From Paenibacillus sp. OVF10 (GTDB taxonomy: Bacteria > Bacillota > Bacilli > Paenibacillales > Paenibacillaceae): a stretch of 64,000 nucleotides of DNA. Shown piece after piece: positions 39,460-48,802 of this stretch (within the stretch, counting starts at the first letter, position 1; every line of letters starts with the position of its first letter). The stretch is from NCBI GenBank assembly GCA_022836915.1, contig CP094668.1, positions 4,340,001 to 4,404,000 on the forward strand, given 5' to 3'. The position numbers were made by a program, and so were the translations under genes. The notes beneath the pieces are model-generated. The model ran no database searches, was not told the DNA's origin, and was given only the letters and a program-made list of their open reading frames with translations.

Positions 39460-40422
39460 ATGTTTAATCCTGTCATTGATGTTCACCACCATATCATCTC
39501 TAAAGAAATGCAACGAAAGCAGCGGGAGCTGGGAATGGAGATTCCAAGTTTTATGCCGAAGTGGACGCCTGAGATCGGGATGCAAAAAATGGATGTATGT
39601 GACATCTCGTTTTCATTCCTTTCAGCCCCGTCAGACCTGACGTTCATCGACCAATCTTCTGCCAACACATTGGCACGTAAAATGAATGAAGAGCTCGCAT
39701 CGTATGCTCAACTTCATCCTGAGCGGTATGGTGCGTTTGCAACGCTTCCACTCCCGGATCCCGCAGCAGCCATGGAAGAAACCTTGTATGCACTTGATGT
39801 TCTCGGGATGGATGGTGTTGCAATGCTGACAAGTTATCAGGGGAAATATTTAAGCCATCCGGATTACACCGAATTGTTAACCGAATTGGACCGACGCAGT
39901 GCTGTTGTGTTTCTGCATCCCATCCTCATACCGCAAAAAATCGCTGGACTTAGTCCTGCATTGCTTGAGGGCACCTTCGATACGACGCGGGCCGTCACTA
40001 CGATGGCTGTTCATCGCATTTTCGACCAATATCCATCCATTCAGTTCATTCTTCCCCATACCGGGGGCATGGTTCCTTATATCAAATGGAGAATTGCGCT
40101 TGCCGCCATCGGGCAAGATTCGATTCAGGTTGAAACAACACCGGAACAATTTCAAGCTGAAATAGCCAAACTGGACCACCTTTATTATGATTCCACGTTG
40201 AACCTCGGCACAATCCAAAAGTTAATTGCGCCTGATCGAATTCTGTTCGGAGCGGACATACCTTGGCCAGCGGACAGCGTCCTTCGTATACAGCGGGAGT
40301 CAGTATTCCATGAAGCACAGCAGATCAGCGAAGAAAACGCGAAGGCGATCGCTTATGGTAATGCCTTTCGTCTATTTCCCCGCATTTCTAAGCTTTTTAA
40401 TGTAGAGAAAAAGTTAATTTAA
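39460..40422 (+). CDS. ACMSD-like amidohydrolase (amidohydrolase_2 family)
   Basis: 320 residues, intact. VIDVHHHI at the N-terminus supplies two metal ligands; FLHP, FILPHTGGMVPYI and ILFGADIPWP supply the remaining His and Asp ligands. The family includes 2-amino-3-carboxymuconate semialdehyde decarboxylase and gamma-resorcylate decarboxylase, so decarboxylation or hydrolysis of a cyclic acid is expected. It is the last gene of the second importer operon, 16 bases after the binding protein, which ties a decarboxylase/hydrolase to the two CodA-like enzymes. Confidence 0.88.
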   Translation: MFNPVIDVHHHIISKEMQRKQRELGMEIPSFMPKWTPEIGMQKMDVCDISFSFLSAPSDLTFIDQSSANTLARKMNEELASYAQLHPERYGAFATLPLPDPAAAMEETLYALDVLGMDGVAMLTSYQGKYLSHPDYTELLTELDRRSAVVFLHPILIPQKIAGLSPALLEGTFDTTRAVTTMAVHRIFDQYPSIQFILPHTGGMVPYIKWRIALAAIGQDSIQVETTPEQFQAEIAKLDHLYYDSTLNLGTIQKLIAPDRILFGADIPWPADSVLRIQRESVFHEAQQISEENAKAIAYGNAFRLFPRISKLFNVEKKLI

Positions 40423-40450
40423 AGTGTCAGGAAACGATATATCAATCATA

Positions 40451-40500
40451 TTAAGAAAGCAGCTGATCCAATGATCGGCTGCTTTTATTCAGCTAACGAG
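40451..40500. repeat. Direct repeat with terminator hairpin, left flank of arr
   Basis: 50 bases, identical to 41060-41109 except for three positions. It contains AGCAGCTGATC-CAAT-GATCGGCTGCT with a T-run, and ends CTAACGAG. It ends the importer operon. Confidence 0.85.
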
Positions 40501-40505
40501 AGGAA

Positions 40506-40922
40506 TCAATCATATATTATATTTTTTCCTTCTTCACTTAATTTTCTCAAAGATGTAATCATGTGATTAATCTCTTCTTCAGAGTGTCTTTCCCATGAAG
40601 CTAATTCAGCTATTATTTTAAGTGGCGATTTAGATCGATATGAACGTGTTGGATTTCCAGGAAACTTTTTATCAGTTACGTTTGGATCACTTTCAAAATC
40701 TCCTAATGGTTCTACAATGTAGATTCTTTCTTTTGCATTAGATCTTGCCAATTCAGCACCCCATTTGGCAGCATTTAATGTTGCAGTAAAGTATATATGG
40801 TTAGAATTTTTCTCTTGATAATTTGATAAGAACTGTGGTTCTAATAAATCACCAATTTGCAGTTCTGCTTTTGTACCATGAAAAAAAGGACCTTGATCTA
40901 TGATCACTTTTTTGTCATCCAT
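40506..40922 (-). CDS. arr: NAD+-rifampin ADP-ribosyltransferase Arr
   Basis: 138 residues, starting MDDKKVIIDQGPFFHGTKAELQ after AGAGGTGG. Active-site His in FFHGT (residue 15), Tyr in HIYFTATL and Asp in the EPLGDFESDPNVTDKKFPGNPTRSYRS block are those of the Arr family, which inactivates rifamycins by ADP-ribosylation. Base composition is noticeably more AT-rich than neighbouring genes. The gene, on the minus strand, is bracketed by near-identical 50-base direct repeats, which suggests it arrived as a unit. The frame stays open 45 codons upstream of the start, but no ribosome binding site supports that. Confidence 0.93.
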   Translation of the reverse strand: MDDKKVIIDQGPFFHGTKAELQIGDLLEPQFLSNYQEKNSNHIYFTATLNAAKWGAELARSNAKERIYIVEPLGDFESDPNVTDKKFPGNPTRSYRSKSPLKIIAELASWERHSEEEINHMITSLRKLSEEGKNIIYD

Positions 40923-41059
40923 ACTGATCCACCTCTTCTTTTTTAGTTTTGTATCTAGCAGTATAGTGTAGGAATTCAAAAAAAAACAGTCTATAAAAAA
41001 ATAAAAAATAACCGTATAATTTAAGTAGAGAGAATGATACTGAGTCCAATAACCCAAGT

Positions 41060-41109
41060 TTAAGAAAGCAGCTGATCCAATGATCGGCTGCTTTTGTTTA
41101 ACTAACGAG
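41060..41109. repeat. Direct repeat with terminator hairpin, right flank of arr
   Basis: Second 50-base copy (three mismatches to 40451-40500). It lies upstream of the arr start and downstream of nothing on the plus strand, so here it has no obvious gene to terminate. Confidence 0.85.
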
Positions 41110-41308
41110 CAGGTTAAAAGATAATCCGTTCAAGGCAGGTCTCTGGCCTGGATTATAGAGTAATGTTGTAATGCCAGAGAATATAGTTGATAAGCATTAT
41201 CATTCATGTTATATTGTTCACTAGTAAACTAAATATAAAAAATTATTTATAAAAACCCCATTATTTAAGTGATATTTTTGTTTACAAGTAAATAAGGAGC
41301 GATCCAGG

Positions 41309-41791
41309 ATGATCTCAAAAGATCGAACAAAACAGTTGCTTTATGACCAATTTATCCGTTTTTTACATGTGTATGAGAACCACAAGGATACAGAAATCGA
41401 GCATTTCCTAAGTATCGCCCAGCGAGAAAGCATCGAGAAAATCCCTCAGCATTTGACCGCGGTTCATATGATAGACTGCATAGGCAAGCATGAGCCTATT
41501 AACAACACGGGGATTGCCGAGGCGATGAATTTGTCCAAAGCAAGTATCACCAAAATTGGCAACAAACTGCTGGAGGAAGGATTCGTCAAACGTACAAAAA
41601 TGAACGACAACAAAAAGGAGAGCTATTTCCGGTTGTCACCGCAAGGCAAAAAGATCTTTGAACTGCATGAACGTCTGCATATACATGAGGCTGAGCGCTT
41701 CTATCGTACTCTCGACAAATATTCGGAAACGGAGCTAAAAGTAATCCATCAATTTCTTCAAGACAGCAGTATAAATATTGAATCCAGATAG
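41309..41791 (+). CDS. MarR-family transcriptional regulator
   Basis: 160 residues with a winged HTH: LTAVHMIDCIGKHEPINNTGIAEAMNLSKASITKIGNKLLEEGFVKRT, then wing NDNKKESYFRLSPQGKKIFE. One cysteine (in MIDCIG) lies at the domain core. It is the first gene of a probable operon with two nitroreductase-like genes, and likely controls them in response to a phenolic, quinone or nitro compound. AAGGAGCG precedes ATG 41309. Confidence 0.9.
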   Translation: MISKDRTKQLLYDQFIRFLHVYENHKDTEIEHFLSIAQRESIEKIPQHLTAVHMIDCIGKHEPINNTGIAEAMNLSKASITKIGNKLLEEGFVKRTKMNDNKKESYFRLSPQGKKIFELHERLHIHEAERFYRTLDKYSETELKVIHQFLQDSSINIESR

Positions 41792-41811
41792 AACAAAGGA
41801 GAGTGAGGCAT

Positions 41812-42386
41812 TTGAGTCTGGCGGAATTGATCAGGGAGCGCAGGAGTATTCGTAAATGTAACTCTACGCCGGTGGACCAAGAGTTAATTGTAGAATTACT
41901 GCGTAAGGCTATAAGGCTTCAACCATTTGTCGAGTCTGGCTCGTGGCGTGTAGTATATGCCGGAACGCCAGAAGCACGCAAACGGTTGGTGGACTGCATG
42001 CTGGAACAGATGTCACAAAGCAAGCTCGGCAAGCTGATTCCAGGGAAACTTCTGGATGTTTTTAAAAGAGATTTACCGATATTCCTGCCCACATCATTGT
42101 TATGTCGACTGTAGGACCGAATCGTCTGACCAATGACCGTAATTATGCGGCTGCCTGCGGGGTGATGCAGAGCTTCCAACTGCTGGGCTGGGAACGAGGG
42201 TTAGGAATGTTGTGGGATACAGAGTCCATGATTCAGCATGAAGGGTTCTTCAATGGAATTGGCTTACGTGAGAATGAAAGATTTGTTGGTATTCTTCATA
42301 TAGGATATTACGACAAAGCGCCAAGAAGTCGGAAAAGGACACCAGCTGAGCAGAAGTGGACCGTATTGCGAGGACAGTCTACATAG
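41812..42386 (+). CDS. Nitroreductase-family protein 1 (frame broken once)
   Basis: 191 residues after adding one T at 42082-42083. TTG 41812 follows AAGGAGAGTGA. The N-terminal RERRSIRKCNSTPVDQELIVELLRKA is the FMN-phosphate-binding motif of NfsB/YdgI-like enzymes, and AAACGVMQSFQLLGWERGLGMLWDT is the matching helix. It should reduce nitro groups, quinones or related acceptors with NAD(P)H. It begins 20 bases after the MarR gene and is followed by a shorter relative. Confidence 0.87.
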
Positions 42387-42403
42387 AAGAGGAGGATGTA
42401 AAA

Positions 42404-42889
42404 ATGAAATTGTCAGATCTGGAAGGAGACATGGCCGGTCCGAGTGAGTTTTTGGAACAATCGGTATCGCAGAATCTAATCCTTGAATTGCTTAATCATG
42501 CCGTATGGGCGCCAAATGATGGCCTCCGAGAGCCGTGGCGATTCATCTTCGCCGATAACCGGTATGGGGACATCATGCAGGGATTACAGGAGCCTGCCCC
42601 TGCATATCTTCTGGTCTTGGTGAAGGAAGAGTTGGATCAACATAAGCGAGAAGAGGACTTTGCGGCTGTCTGCTGCCTAATTCAGAATTTCCGCTTGCTG
42701 GCTCATGAGCAAAGTCTGGGTGTGCGCTGTACCTTGCATGACTGGATGTACGACCCGAGCCGTACTGAAATGTTTGGTGTACAGAGTAACGAGCGCATTG
42801 CTGCGGTTCTGGAATTGGGATACGGTGCAAATCAGTGGAAAGGGAATACTGAGTTACCTGAGACTCAACTTCATTTTGAACTGCTGTAG
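42404..42889 (+). CDS. Nitroreductase-like protein 2 lacking the N-terminal FMN motif
   Basis: 161 residues beginning MKLSDLEGDMAGPSEF after GGAGGATG. It retains AVWAPNDGLREPWRFIF and a later AAVCCLIQNFRLLAHEQSLGVRC helix, both typical of nitroreductases. It lacks the Arg-Arg-Ser-x-Arg start that binds FMN phosphate. No frame break accounts for this. It may therefore be the non-catalytic partner of the preceding protein, or bind FMN differently. It is in an operon with the MarR regulator. Confidence 0.75.
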   Translation: MKLSDLEGDMAGPSEFLEQSVSQNLILELLNHAVWAPNDGLREPWRFIFADNRYGDIMQGLQEPAPAYLLVLVKEELDQHKREEDFAAVCCLIQNFRLLAHEQSLGVRCTLHDWMYDPSRTEMFGVQSNERIAAVLELGYGANQWKGNTELPETQLHFELL

Positions 42890-42920
42890 GGTGGCGATCA
42901 ATTTTTATTGCACCAAAACA

Positions 42921-43864
42921 TCATAACTGATTGAGCTTGCTTTCAGGCTCCTCACCATTTTCTACACGTTTTATATTCTTTATAAAGAAATCATATCTTG
43001 TTTTATGAAATTTCCGACCATCAGGCATTCCCGCTGTATGGGGAGTAAGTATCACATTACCCATATTCCGGAGCTCACTATCAATAGGAAGCGGTTCAGA
43101 TTCAAACACATCCAGGCATGCGCCTGAAATATCTCCGTTTTTTAATGCATCAATCAAGTCTCTTTCGTTGATAATGCCGCCGCGGGCTGTATTGATAAAA
43201 AGAGAGGTGTTTTTCATTTTTTTGAATGCCGTTTTGTTGATCAGCTGTTTGGTTTGCTCATTCAAGGGTACATGTACACTGACTATATCCGATGTGCTTA
43301 CAAGAGTATCGAAATCCGTCATTTTCACAAAACCGTCCGATTGTACAGTGGCATTTCTCGCATACGCCAGCACATTCATATCAAAAACCCTGCAAAACGC
43401 AGCAACTTTTTTCCAATAGCACCCAAACCGATAATCCCAATCGTTTTGCCTTTTAATTCACTCCCTGTATAGTCCAATTGATTTTCATCCATCTTGTTTT
43501 TCATGAAAGTATCAAGAAACGGTATGTTTTTATAATAAGACATTATCAGTGCCATTACGTGCTCGGCCACTGCCTGTGCATTCACCCCTGCAGCATTGGC
43601 CACCCAAATGCCGAGCTGTGTACAGGCAGGGACATCTACATTATCAAATCCTGCACCCGTCTGTACCAATTTTAATTTTTTTGCGTTAGAAAGCAGGCTG
43701 TGGTCCACTTTAATATGTTCAGGAATGATTACCTGGCAATCTTCAATATGATGCAGCATTTCTTTTCCTGGCGGAACAATTACAACGTTCCAGTCTTGCG
43801 GAAAACACCTTGCAATATTTGATTTTGAGGTCTCGCTAAAATAGCCAACGATGAGAATCTTCAT
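42921..43864 (-). CDS. D-2-hydroxyacid dehydrogenase (frame broken once)
   Basis: 314 residues after restoring one T (A on the coding strand) in the run at 43407-43412. The NAD-binding GLGAIGKK motif, catalytic Arg in TARGGIINERDL, Glu in GACLDVFESEPLP and His in LTPHTAGM identify the glyoxylate/phosphoglycerate dehydrogenase superfamily. It probably reduces a 2-keto acid. MKILIVGYF at 43864 is preceded by GAAAGGCGG; the frame is open 6 codons further. It is convergent with nitroreductase 2 and divergent from the XRE-cupin gene. Confidence 0.9.
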
Positions 43865-44044
43865 TGCTAAACCGCCTTTCATAAGCTACCATTCTTCGAA
43901 TAAAACCGTTTGATGCTCGTCATTGTATCCTTTTAATTCAATTTTATCAAGAAAATCTCATCAAGTTCTATTGAACCGGAATGGAAAAGAATCTAGATAA
44001 ACAATATACTAGCTATATAGTTTTTTTGTTGAGGTGAATATCAA

Positions 44045-44603
44045 ATGGATGAAATCGATGAGTCAAAACAAATTGTATTACAAATCGGCGGTGCATTAAA
44101 AAAGTATAGAAAAGAAAAAATATGACCTTAGACGACTTATCAGAATTAACGGGCGTAAGCAAACTTACTCTGGGGAATATCGAACGTGGCGAAACAAATC
44201 CAACTTTAGCAATTATATGGAAAATTTCAAAAGGAATATCCTTACCGCTATTGGCTTTGTTCACATCAGAGAAACCTGTTAGTTTGTATCGAGCAGGGGA
44301 GGGATTGCGGTTTTCTAATGATGAAAAAATTGGATCATTGAACCCGTCTTTAAAAGCAACGATATTGAAATGTGTCGGGCATACTTACAGCCTAATAGCT
44401 CGTATTACCCTGAAGGTCATCATGTGAATACAACTGAAATTGCGACAGTAATGACGGGTTCCATTGAGTTACAAGTCAATGGAGAGATTTACACATTGAA
44501 TCAATATGATACGATCAGTTTTCGTGCAGATTATCCTCACGCTTATACCAATCATACGAATAACGAAACAGTGCTCCATATATCCTTAAAGTATGGCTTC
44601 TAA
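44045..44603 (+). CDS. XRE-cupin transcriptional regulator (frame broken twice)
   Basis: 186 residues after adding A residues at 44115-44120 and 44324-44329. N-terminal HTH: LKKYRKEKNMTLDDLSELTGVSKLTLGNIERGETNPTLAIIWKISKG. C-terminal cupin: EGHHVNTTEIATVMTGSIELQVNGEIYTLNQYDTISFRADYPHAYTN. The family represses or activates small-molecule metabolism genes upon ligand binding in the cupin. It is followed by a strong terminator and an MFS gene in the same direction, a plausible target. Confidence 0.88.
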
Positions 44604-44626
44604 AAGCCGAAAATCCACTTATTAAA

Positions 44627-44670
44627 TACAACTCCGAATTCCATGACGGGAATTCAGAGTTGTATTTTTT
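44627..44670 (+). terminator. Strong Rho-independent terminator
   Basis: ACAACTCCGAATTCC (44628-44642) pairs with GGAATTCAGAGTTGT (44649-44663) with one mismatch, followed by ATTTTTT. Confidence 0.9.
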
Positions 44671-44818
44671 TAATCAATTTTAGTATGTTATAAAATAATT
44701 ATTGTTTATAAAAGTATATTATAATATACTTTTATTATTCGCGCGGATGTTATAGCAAAGTTTTTCAGCCAACAGGAAGCAAATATTAGACTTAAGAATC
44801 AGGAAGGAGAAATGAAGA

Positions 44819-46050
44819 ATGCTGAATAAACAAAATAATAAATTCGTGCCATCCTCTGTAGCGCTGATCATTCTCGGCATTATTGTTATTGCAGCTAATT
44901 TACGTACTCCTTAACCTCAGTTGGTCCTTTAGTGGGTTTTATAAGGGATGACGTTCATATTTCAAATACATTAGCAGGCCTGATCACAACGGTACCCTTG
45001 CTTGCCTTTGCTTTATTATCGCCTCTTGTACCAAAATTAGGACGGAGGTATGGGGTTGAGCGTATCATTTTGATTGCCCTAATCTTTTTGACTGTTGGTA
45101 TTGTAATACGATCTTTATCTGGCTCAGTTAATCTGTTTATTGGAACAGCAGTTCTTGGATTCGCCATTGCCATATGTAATGTATTATTGCCAAGTATAAT
45201 CAAAAGGGATTTCCCAAATAAAATTGGCTCCATGACAGGAGTTTACTCCATTTCGATGAATTTATGTGGAGCAATCGCATCGGGAATCAGTGTACCGCTA
45301 GCCATGAACGCAGGGCTAAAATGGCAGGGAGCATTGGGAGTATGGGGGATTCTAAGCTTTGTATCGATCCTCTGTTGGTTACCCCAATTAAGAAATCAAA
45401 CGAAACAAACAGCCAAGACAAGTCAACAAATGGTCAGTAATGATGTGAATGTATGGCGATCCCCGCTTGCCTGGCAAGTAACCTTGTTCATGGGTATACA
45501 GTCTATGGTTTTCTATGTATTGATCGCATGGTTGCCTGAAATTTTAAAGCAGCAAGGAATTGACTCCAACCAATCTGGATGGTACCTCTCGATCATGCAG
45601 TTAGCGATGCTTCCATTTACCTTTATTGTTCCTGTTATTGCTGGGCGTATGTCTAACCAACGTTTGTTAGTGGTCATCACAACCATTTTGCTTTTGACGG
45701 GGACGCTCGGACTTCTTTACGGAAGTTCTAATGTCATTCTGTTGTGGATCGTCATACTCGGAATTGGTGGAGGCTTCGCCTTTAGTTTGGCTATGATGTT
45801 TTTCGGGTTACGCACTGAAAATGCGCATCAAGCAGCGGAACTATCTGGCATGGCCCAATCGATCGGATATCTTCTTGCCGCAATCGGTCCAGCCCTTATA
45901 GGATATCTGCACGATGCAACAAATAGTTGGAACCTGCCACTTTTCATTCTACTTGGGGCTTCCGTGTTACTCTTTATAGTTGGTATCGGAGCAGCAAGTA
46001 ATCGTGTTGTAGGTAGTCGAAATGGTTACGAATTGCCACGGAAAGGGTGA
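44819..46050 (+). CDS. MFS transporter, CynX/NimT type (frame broken once)
   Basis: 410 residues with about 12 membrane segments after adding one T at 44911-44912. The AANLRTPLTSVGPLVGFI block near the N-terminus is diagnostic of the CynX/NimT subfamily, which exports cyanate, 2-nitroimidazole and related compounds. AAGGAGAA precedes ATG 44819. The UspA gene starts 5 bases after its stop, so they are co-transcribed. Together with the XRE-cupin upstream it suggests a drug or metabolite exporter under local control. Confidence 0.88.
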
Positions 46051-46055
46051 TAACT

Positions 46056-46487
46056 ATGTTTGACAAAATTATGGTGGCCATTGATAAATCTGAAATAACG
46101 AACAAACTCCTTGATGCAACCGTTGAAATAGCCCAAAATAAACAAACTCAAGTTACCTTGGTTAATGTCAGCCAGGATTATGTGTCAAATGGAATGACAT
46201 ATGTACCAGAGAATTTTTTGGAAGACATACTGAACGAAATGGAGAAAGAGAGTTTGGAACAGTTGCATCAAGCGAAATCTAAATTAAAGTCTGCGGGGAT
46301 TAACCCGGAAACTGTTCATCTTAAGGGAGATCCTGCGCATGAACTATTGAATTATGCAAGGGATACCGAGCAGCAACTTATTATTATCGGAAGCCGTGGG
46401 CTAAGGGGCATTAAAGAAATGATGCTTGGAAGTGTCAGCCACAAGGTTTCACAGCTATCAAGTTGCCCAGTCCTCATTGTACATTAA
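46056..46487 (+). CDS. Universal stress protein UspA family
   Basis: 143 residues, start ATG 46056 after AAAGGGTGA. N-terminal IMVAIDKSEITNKLLD and C-terminal GSRGLRGIKEMMLGSVSHKVSQLSSCPVLIV contain the G-2x-G-9x-G-(S/T) ATP-binding signature. It is likely soluble and ATP-binding. It sits in an operon with the MFS exporter, an arrangement seen with several transporters whose activity the Usp protein may tune. Confidence 0.92.
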   Translation: MFDKIMVAIDKSEITNKLLDATVEIAQNKQTQVTLVNVSQDYVSNGMTYVPENFLEDILNEMEKESLEQLHQAKSKLKSAGINPETVHLKGDPAHELLNYARDTEQQLIIIGSRGLRGIKEMMLGSVSHKVSQLSSCPVLIVH

Positions 46488-46530
46488 CTCCTCCAGGAAC
46501 TGGGGAACGTTTGTAGTATGAATCAACCAG

Positions 46531-46687
46531 CGGCACTCCAGGATATTAGTGTCCTAAAATGCCGCTGTTTCTATATTCCTATAGTTGCTCACATGCTGAC
46601 GCTAAAGATGAAAAACCATATTCTATATTAACGTAAAAAAACGGCTAACCCTAAGTAAAGCCCTTCTTATGCAACAAGAAGGGCTTT
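46531..46687. terminator. Two hairpins between convergent genes
   Basis: AGCGGCA...TGCCGCT (about 46531-46567) is a long-loop stem. AAAGCCCTTCTT (46657-46668) pairs perfectly with AAGAAGGGCTTT (46676-46687) and works in both directions, ending both the UspA and the metallo-hydrolase transcripts. Confidence 0.8.
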
Positions 46688-46725
46688 GATCGGATGTTCA
46701 ACCACTATGCTCGAAGGGAACAAAA

Positions 46726-47569
46726 TTAGTTAACATACTTTCCATAATCCGGTACGGCAATTTGGTCAAACTCATCAACCAGTTTTTTCAGGCTTGTTGT
46801 CAGCAAGTTCCCCGACATGGGTAATCCATGGCCAGTTACAGCAACCAAGGGCTTTAAATTCTCAAGTTTAACAACAGAATGCTTTGCAGCTTCCCAATCT
46901 GTTGTCAAATAGCGAGGGGGCCACTTATCTCCAATTCCTGAGTAAATACTTTATACATATACTCCTGTTTTACAGTAGCGAAAGCATCACCTGCGATTAA
47001 CGCTCCATCACTTTCCCGAAACAAAGAAATATGCCCTGGAGAATGTCCTGGCGTATGAATCCATCTAAATCCTGGCATGTGGGGTACAGTTCCGTCAGGA
47101 GGTAACGTTTGTACATGGCTTCCAAGGTTTATTGGTTCATTCGGAAACGATGGGGACATCTTCGCTACCAAACCACCTTCAACTGTAGGATCTGGTTCCG
47201 GGTAGTTTTTCACCCCTGTGAGGAAGGGAGCTCCAACGGATGTGCATAAACCGAAATTCCCCAGTGTTTGACAAGTTCGATCACCCCTCCGACATGATCA
47301 AAGTGTCCATGGGTCAAGATTACCGCTTTGGGGCGGCTGTTTACACCGAAACGCTCCTCAATGACAGAGATTATTTCATTTGCTGACTTTGGCATTCCCG
47401 CATCTACTAAAACGAACTCGTCAGATTCCGGTTTACCCACTAGACAGATATTGACGATTTGGATAGTGTAGCAAAATAAATCAGGTAATATTTCAATCCC
47501 CACACCATTTCCTACTGAAGTTACGGGGACGAACTTGTAATCTGTACCGTAATTCAATTCTTGATTCAT
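46726..47569 (-). CDS. MBL-fold metallo-hydrolase (frame broken twice)
   Basis: 281 residues after restoring single bases in G-runs (plus strand) at 47226-47228 and 46916-46920. The metal motif is LTHGHFDHVGG, followed by HTPGHSPGHISL and AGDAFAT, all typical of the metallo-beta-lactamase fold (lactonase/glyoxalase-II-like branch). The N-terminal NICLVGKPESDEFVLVDAGMP agrees. AAGGAGGATGAGT precedes ATG 47569. Substrate unknown; no beta-lactamase-specific features are seen. It stands alone between two terminator regions. Confidence 0.9.
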
Positions 47570-47853
47570 TACTCATCCTCCTTGATTTGTTGAATTGACT
47601 TGCTGTAGTATACCCAGAAGTTAAAAATTATCCGACTTCCACAGACTCCACAGGTTGATTTGTAAAAAACAGTCGATTGACAAGAATAGAGGCGCATTTT
47701 GCATTCATGTCGCTATACAAGCGGCTTATTGGGAGAAAATCAAAGGAACTCTGCAAATGATAGAGTACCAACAATTGGTTAATCACACATTTACATAAAA
47801 TCAAGGGTGAATTAAATACTAAAAGTTGTAATTTACTTGAATGGAGGACAACC

Positions 47854-48708
47854 ATGTTTTTTTATCGAGAAGATCTGATCAACATGATCGTCCCGGACAA
47901 GCCCGATCCGGCTGCCGCAAAAGTGTTACAGGAAACCCTTGGCGGACAATTTGGTGAAATGCGAACTATGATGCAGTATTTTTTTCAGAGTAGTAATTTC
48001 CGTGGGAAAGAGAAGCAGTATAGAGACTTAATTCGTGGTGTATTTATGGAGGAATTAAGTCATGTTGAACTGGTACAACAAACAATAAATCAATTGCTGA
48101 CCGGAGCTGGAGCCGAGGGAGTAGGAAATGCAGGCATTGATGGGGCTCCGCTGGACGAAGCTATTAAACATGCCAACCCACATCATTATATTATGGGCGC
48201 TCAAAGTTCCCTACCTGTAGATGCTGCCGGTAATCCATGGCTCGGGAACTATGTATATGATCATGGCAACTTGGTAAGCAATCTGCTTGATAACGTTGTA
48301 CTGGAATCAACCGGGGTATTACAAAAAACACGAATCTATGAAATGAGTAACAACAAAGCGTTCCGTGAAACTTTGGCATTTCTAATCGTTCGTGACAACG
48401 CTCACCAAAATGCATTCGCGAAGGCGCTGGAGACATTAGGCGTAAATTGGGGCAAAGTATTTCCTGTTCCCAATTACGATATCAACAAATATCCAGAGTG
48501 TCAGAAATATGTTGACCTCGGCTTCCACAATGCCCAATTTAACTTCCGTTTGGATAATACACGAATCGCTGAAGTATTCAGCGGTCAAACACCTAGTCGT
48601 AATGGTGGTGAGCTACAAGTCACGGAACCTCCTCAGGGATTCCCACTCCCGTATATGCCGGAGCTTCCAAATGAGCATAGCCCAGGCTTACATGATTTAA
48701 ATACTTAA
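47854..48708 (+). CDS. Manganese catalase
   Basis: 284 residues, intact. The ferritin-like core has Mn ligands in FGEMRTMMQY, MEELSHVELV, LESTG and DNAHQNAF. A C-terminal extension with TPSRNGGELQV and a GFPLPYMPELPNEHSPGLHD tail matches the YdbD/KatN-like non-haem catalases of Bacilli. It disproportionates hydrogen peroxide. CotJC-type paralogues are spore proteins, but this sequence looks closer to the general-stress form. GGAGG precedes ATG 47854. A terminator follows. Confidence 0.95.
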   Translation: MFFYREDLINMIVPDKPDPAAAKVLQETLGGQFGEMRTMMQYFFQSSNFRGKEKQYRDLIRGVFMEELSHVELVQQTINQLLTGAGAEGVGNAGIDGAPLDEAIKHANPHHYIMGAQSSLPVDAAGNPWLGNYVYDHGNLVSNLLDNVVLESTGVLQKTRIYEMSNNKAFRETLAFLIVRDNAHQNAFAKALETLGVNWGKVFPVPNYDINKYPECQKYVDLGFHNAQFNFRLDNTRIAEVFSGQTPSRNGGELQVTEPPQGFPLPYMPELPNEHSPGLHDLNT

Positions 48709-48733
48709 ATAAAACGTAAAAAGGTAAGAAACA

Positions 48734-48766
48734 AAAAAGGAACCCATAAAACCAGGGTTCCTTTTT
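48734..48766. terminator. Bidirectional terminator
   Basis: AAAAAGGAACCC (48734-48745) and GGGTTCCTTTTT (48755-48766) form a perfect stem with A- and T-rich ends. It serves the convergent catalase and small membrane-anchored protein genes. Confidence 0.92.
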
Positions 48767-48802
48767 CCATCAAAGACGTAGGGAGATCAAAAACATAACC
48801 TG

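Noticed and set aside
40923..41057. 45-codon N-terminal extension of Arr
   Set aside because: The extension is Phe/Tyr-rich, reads through the promoter area and lacks a ribosome binding site; known Arr proteins start near MDDKK.
40451..41109. An insertion sequence carrying arr
   Set aside because: No transposase, no terminal inverted repeats and no target-site duplication apart from the hairpin repeats themselves.
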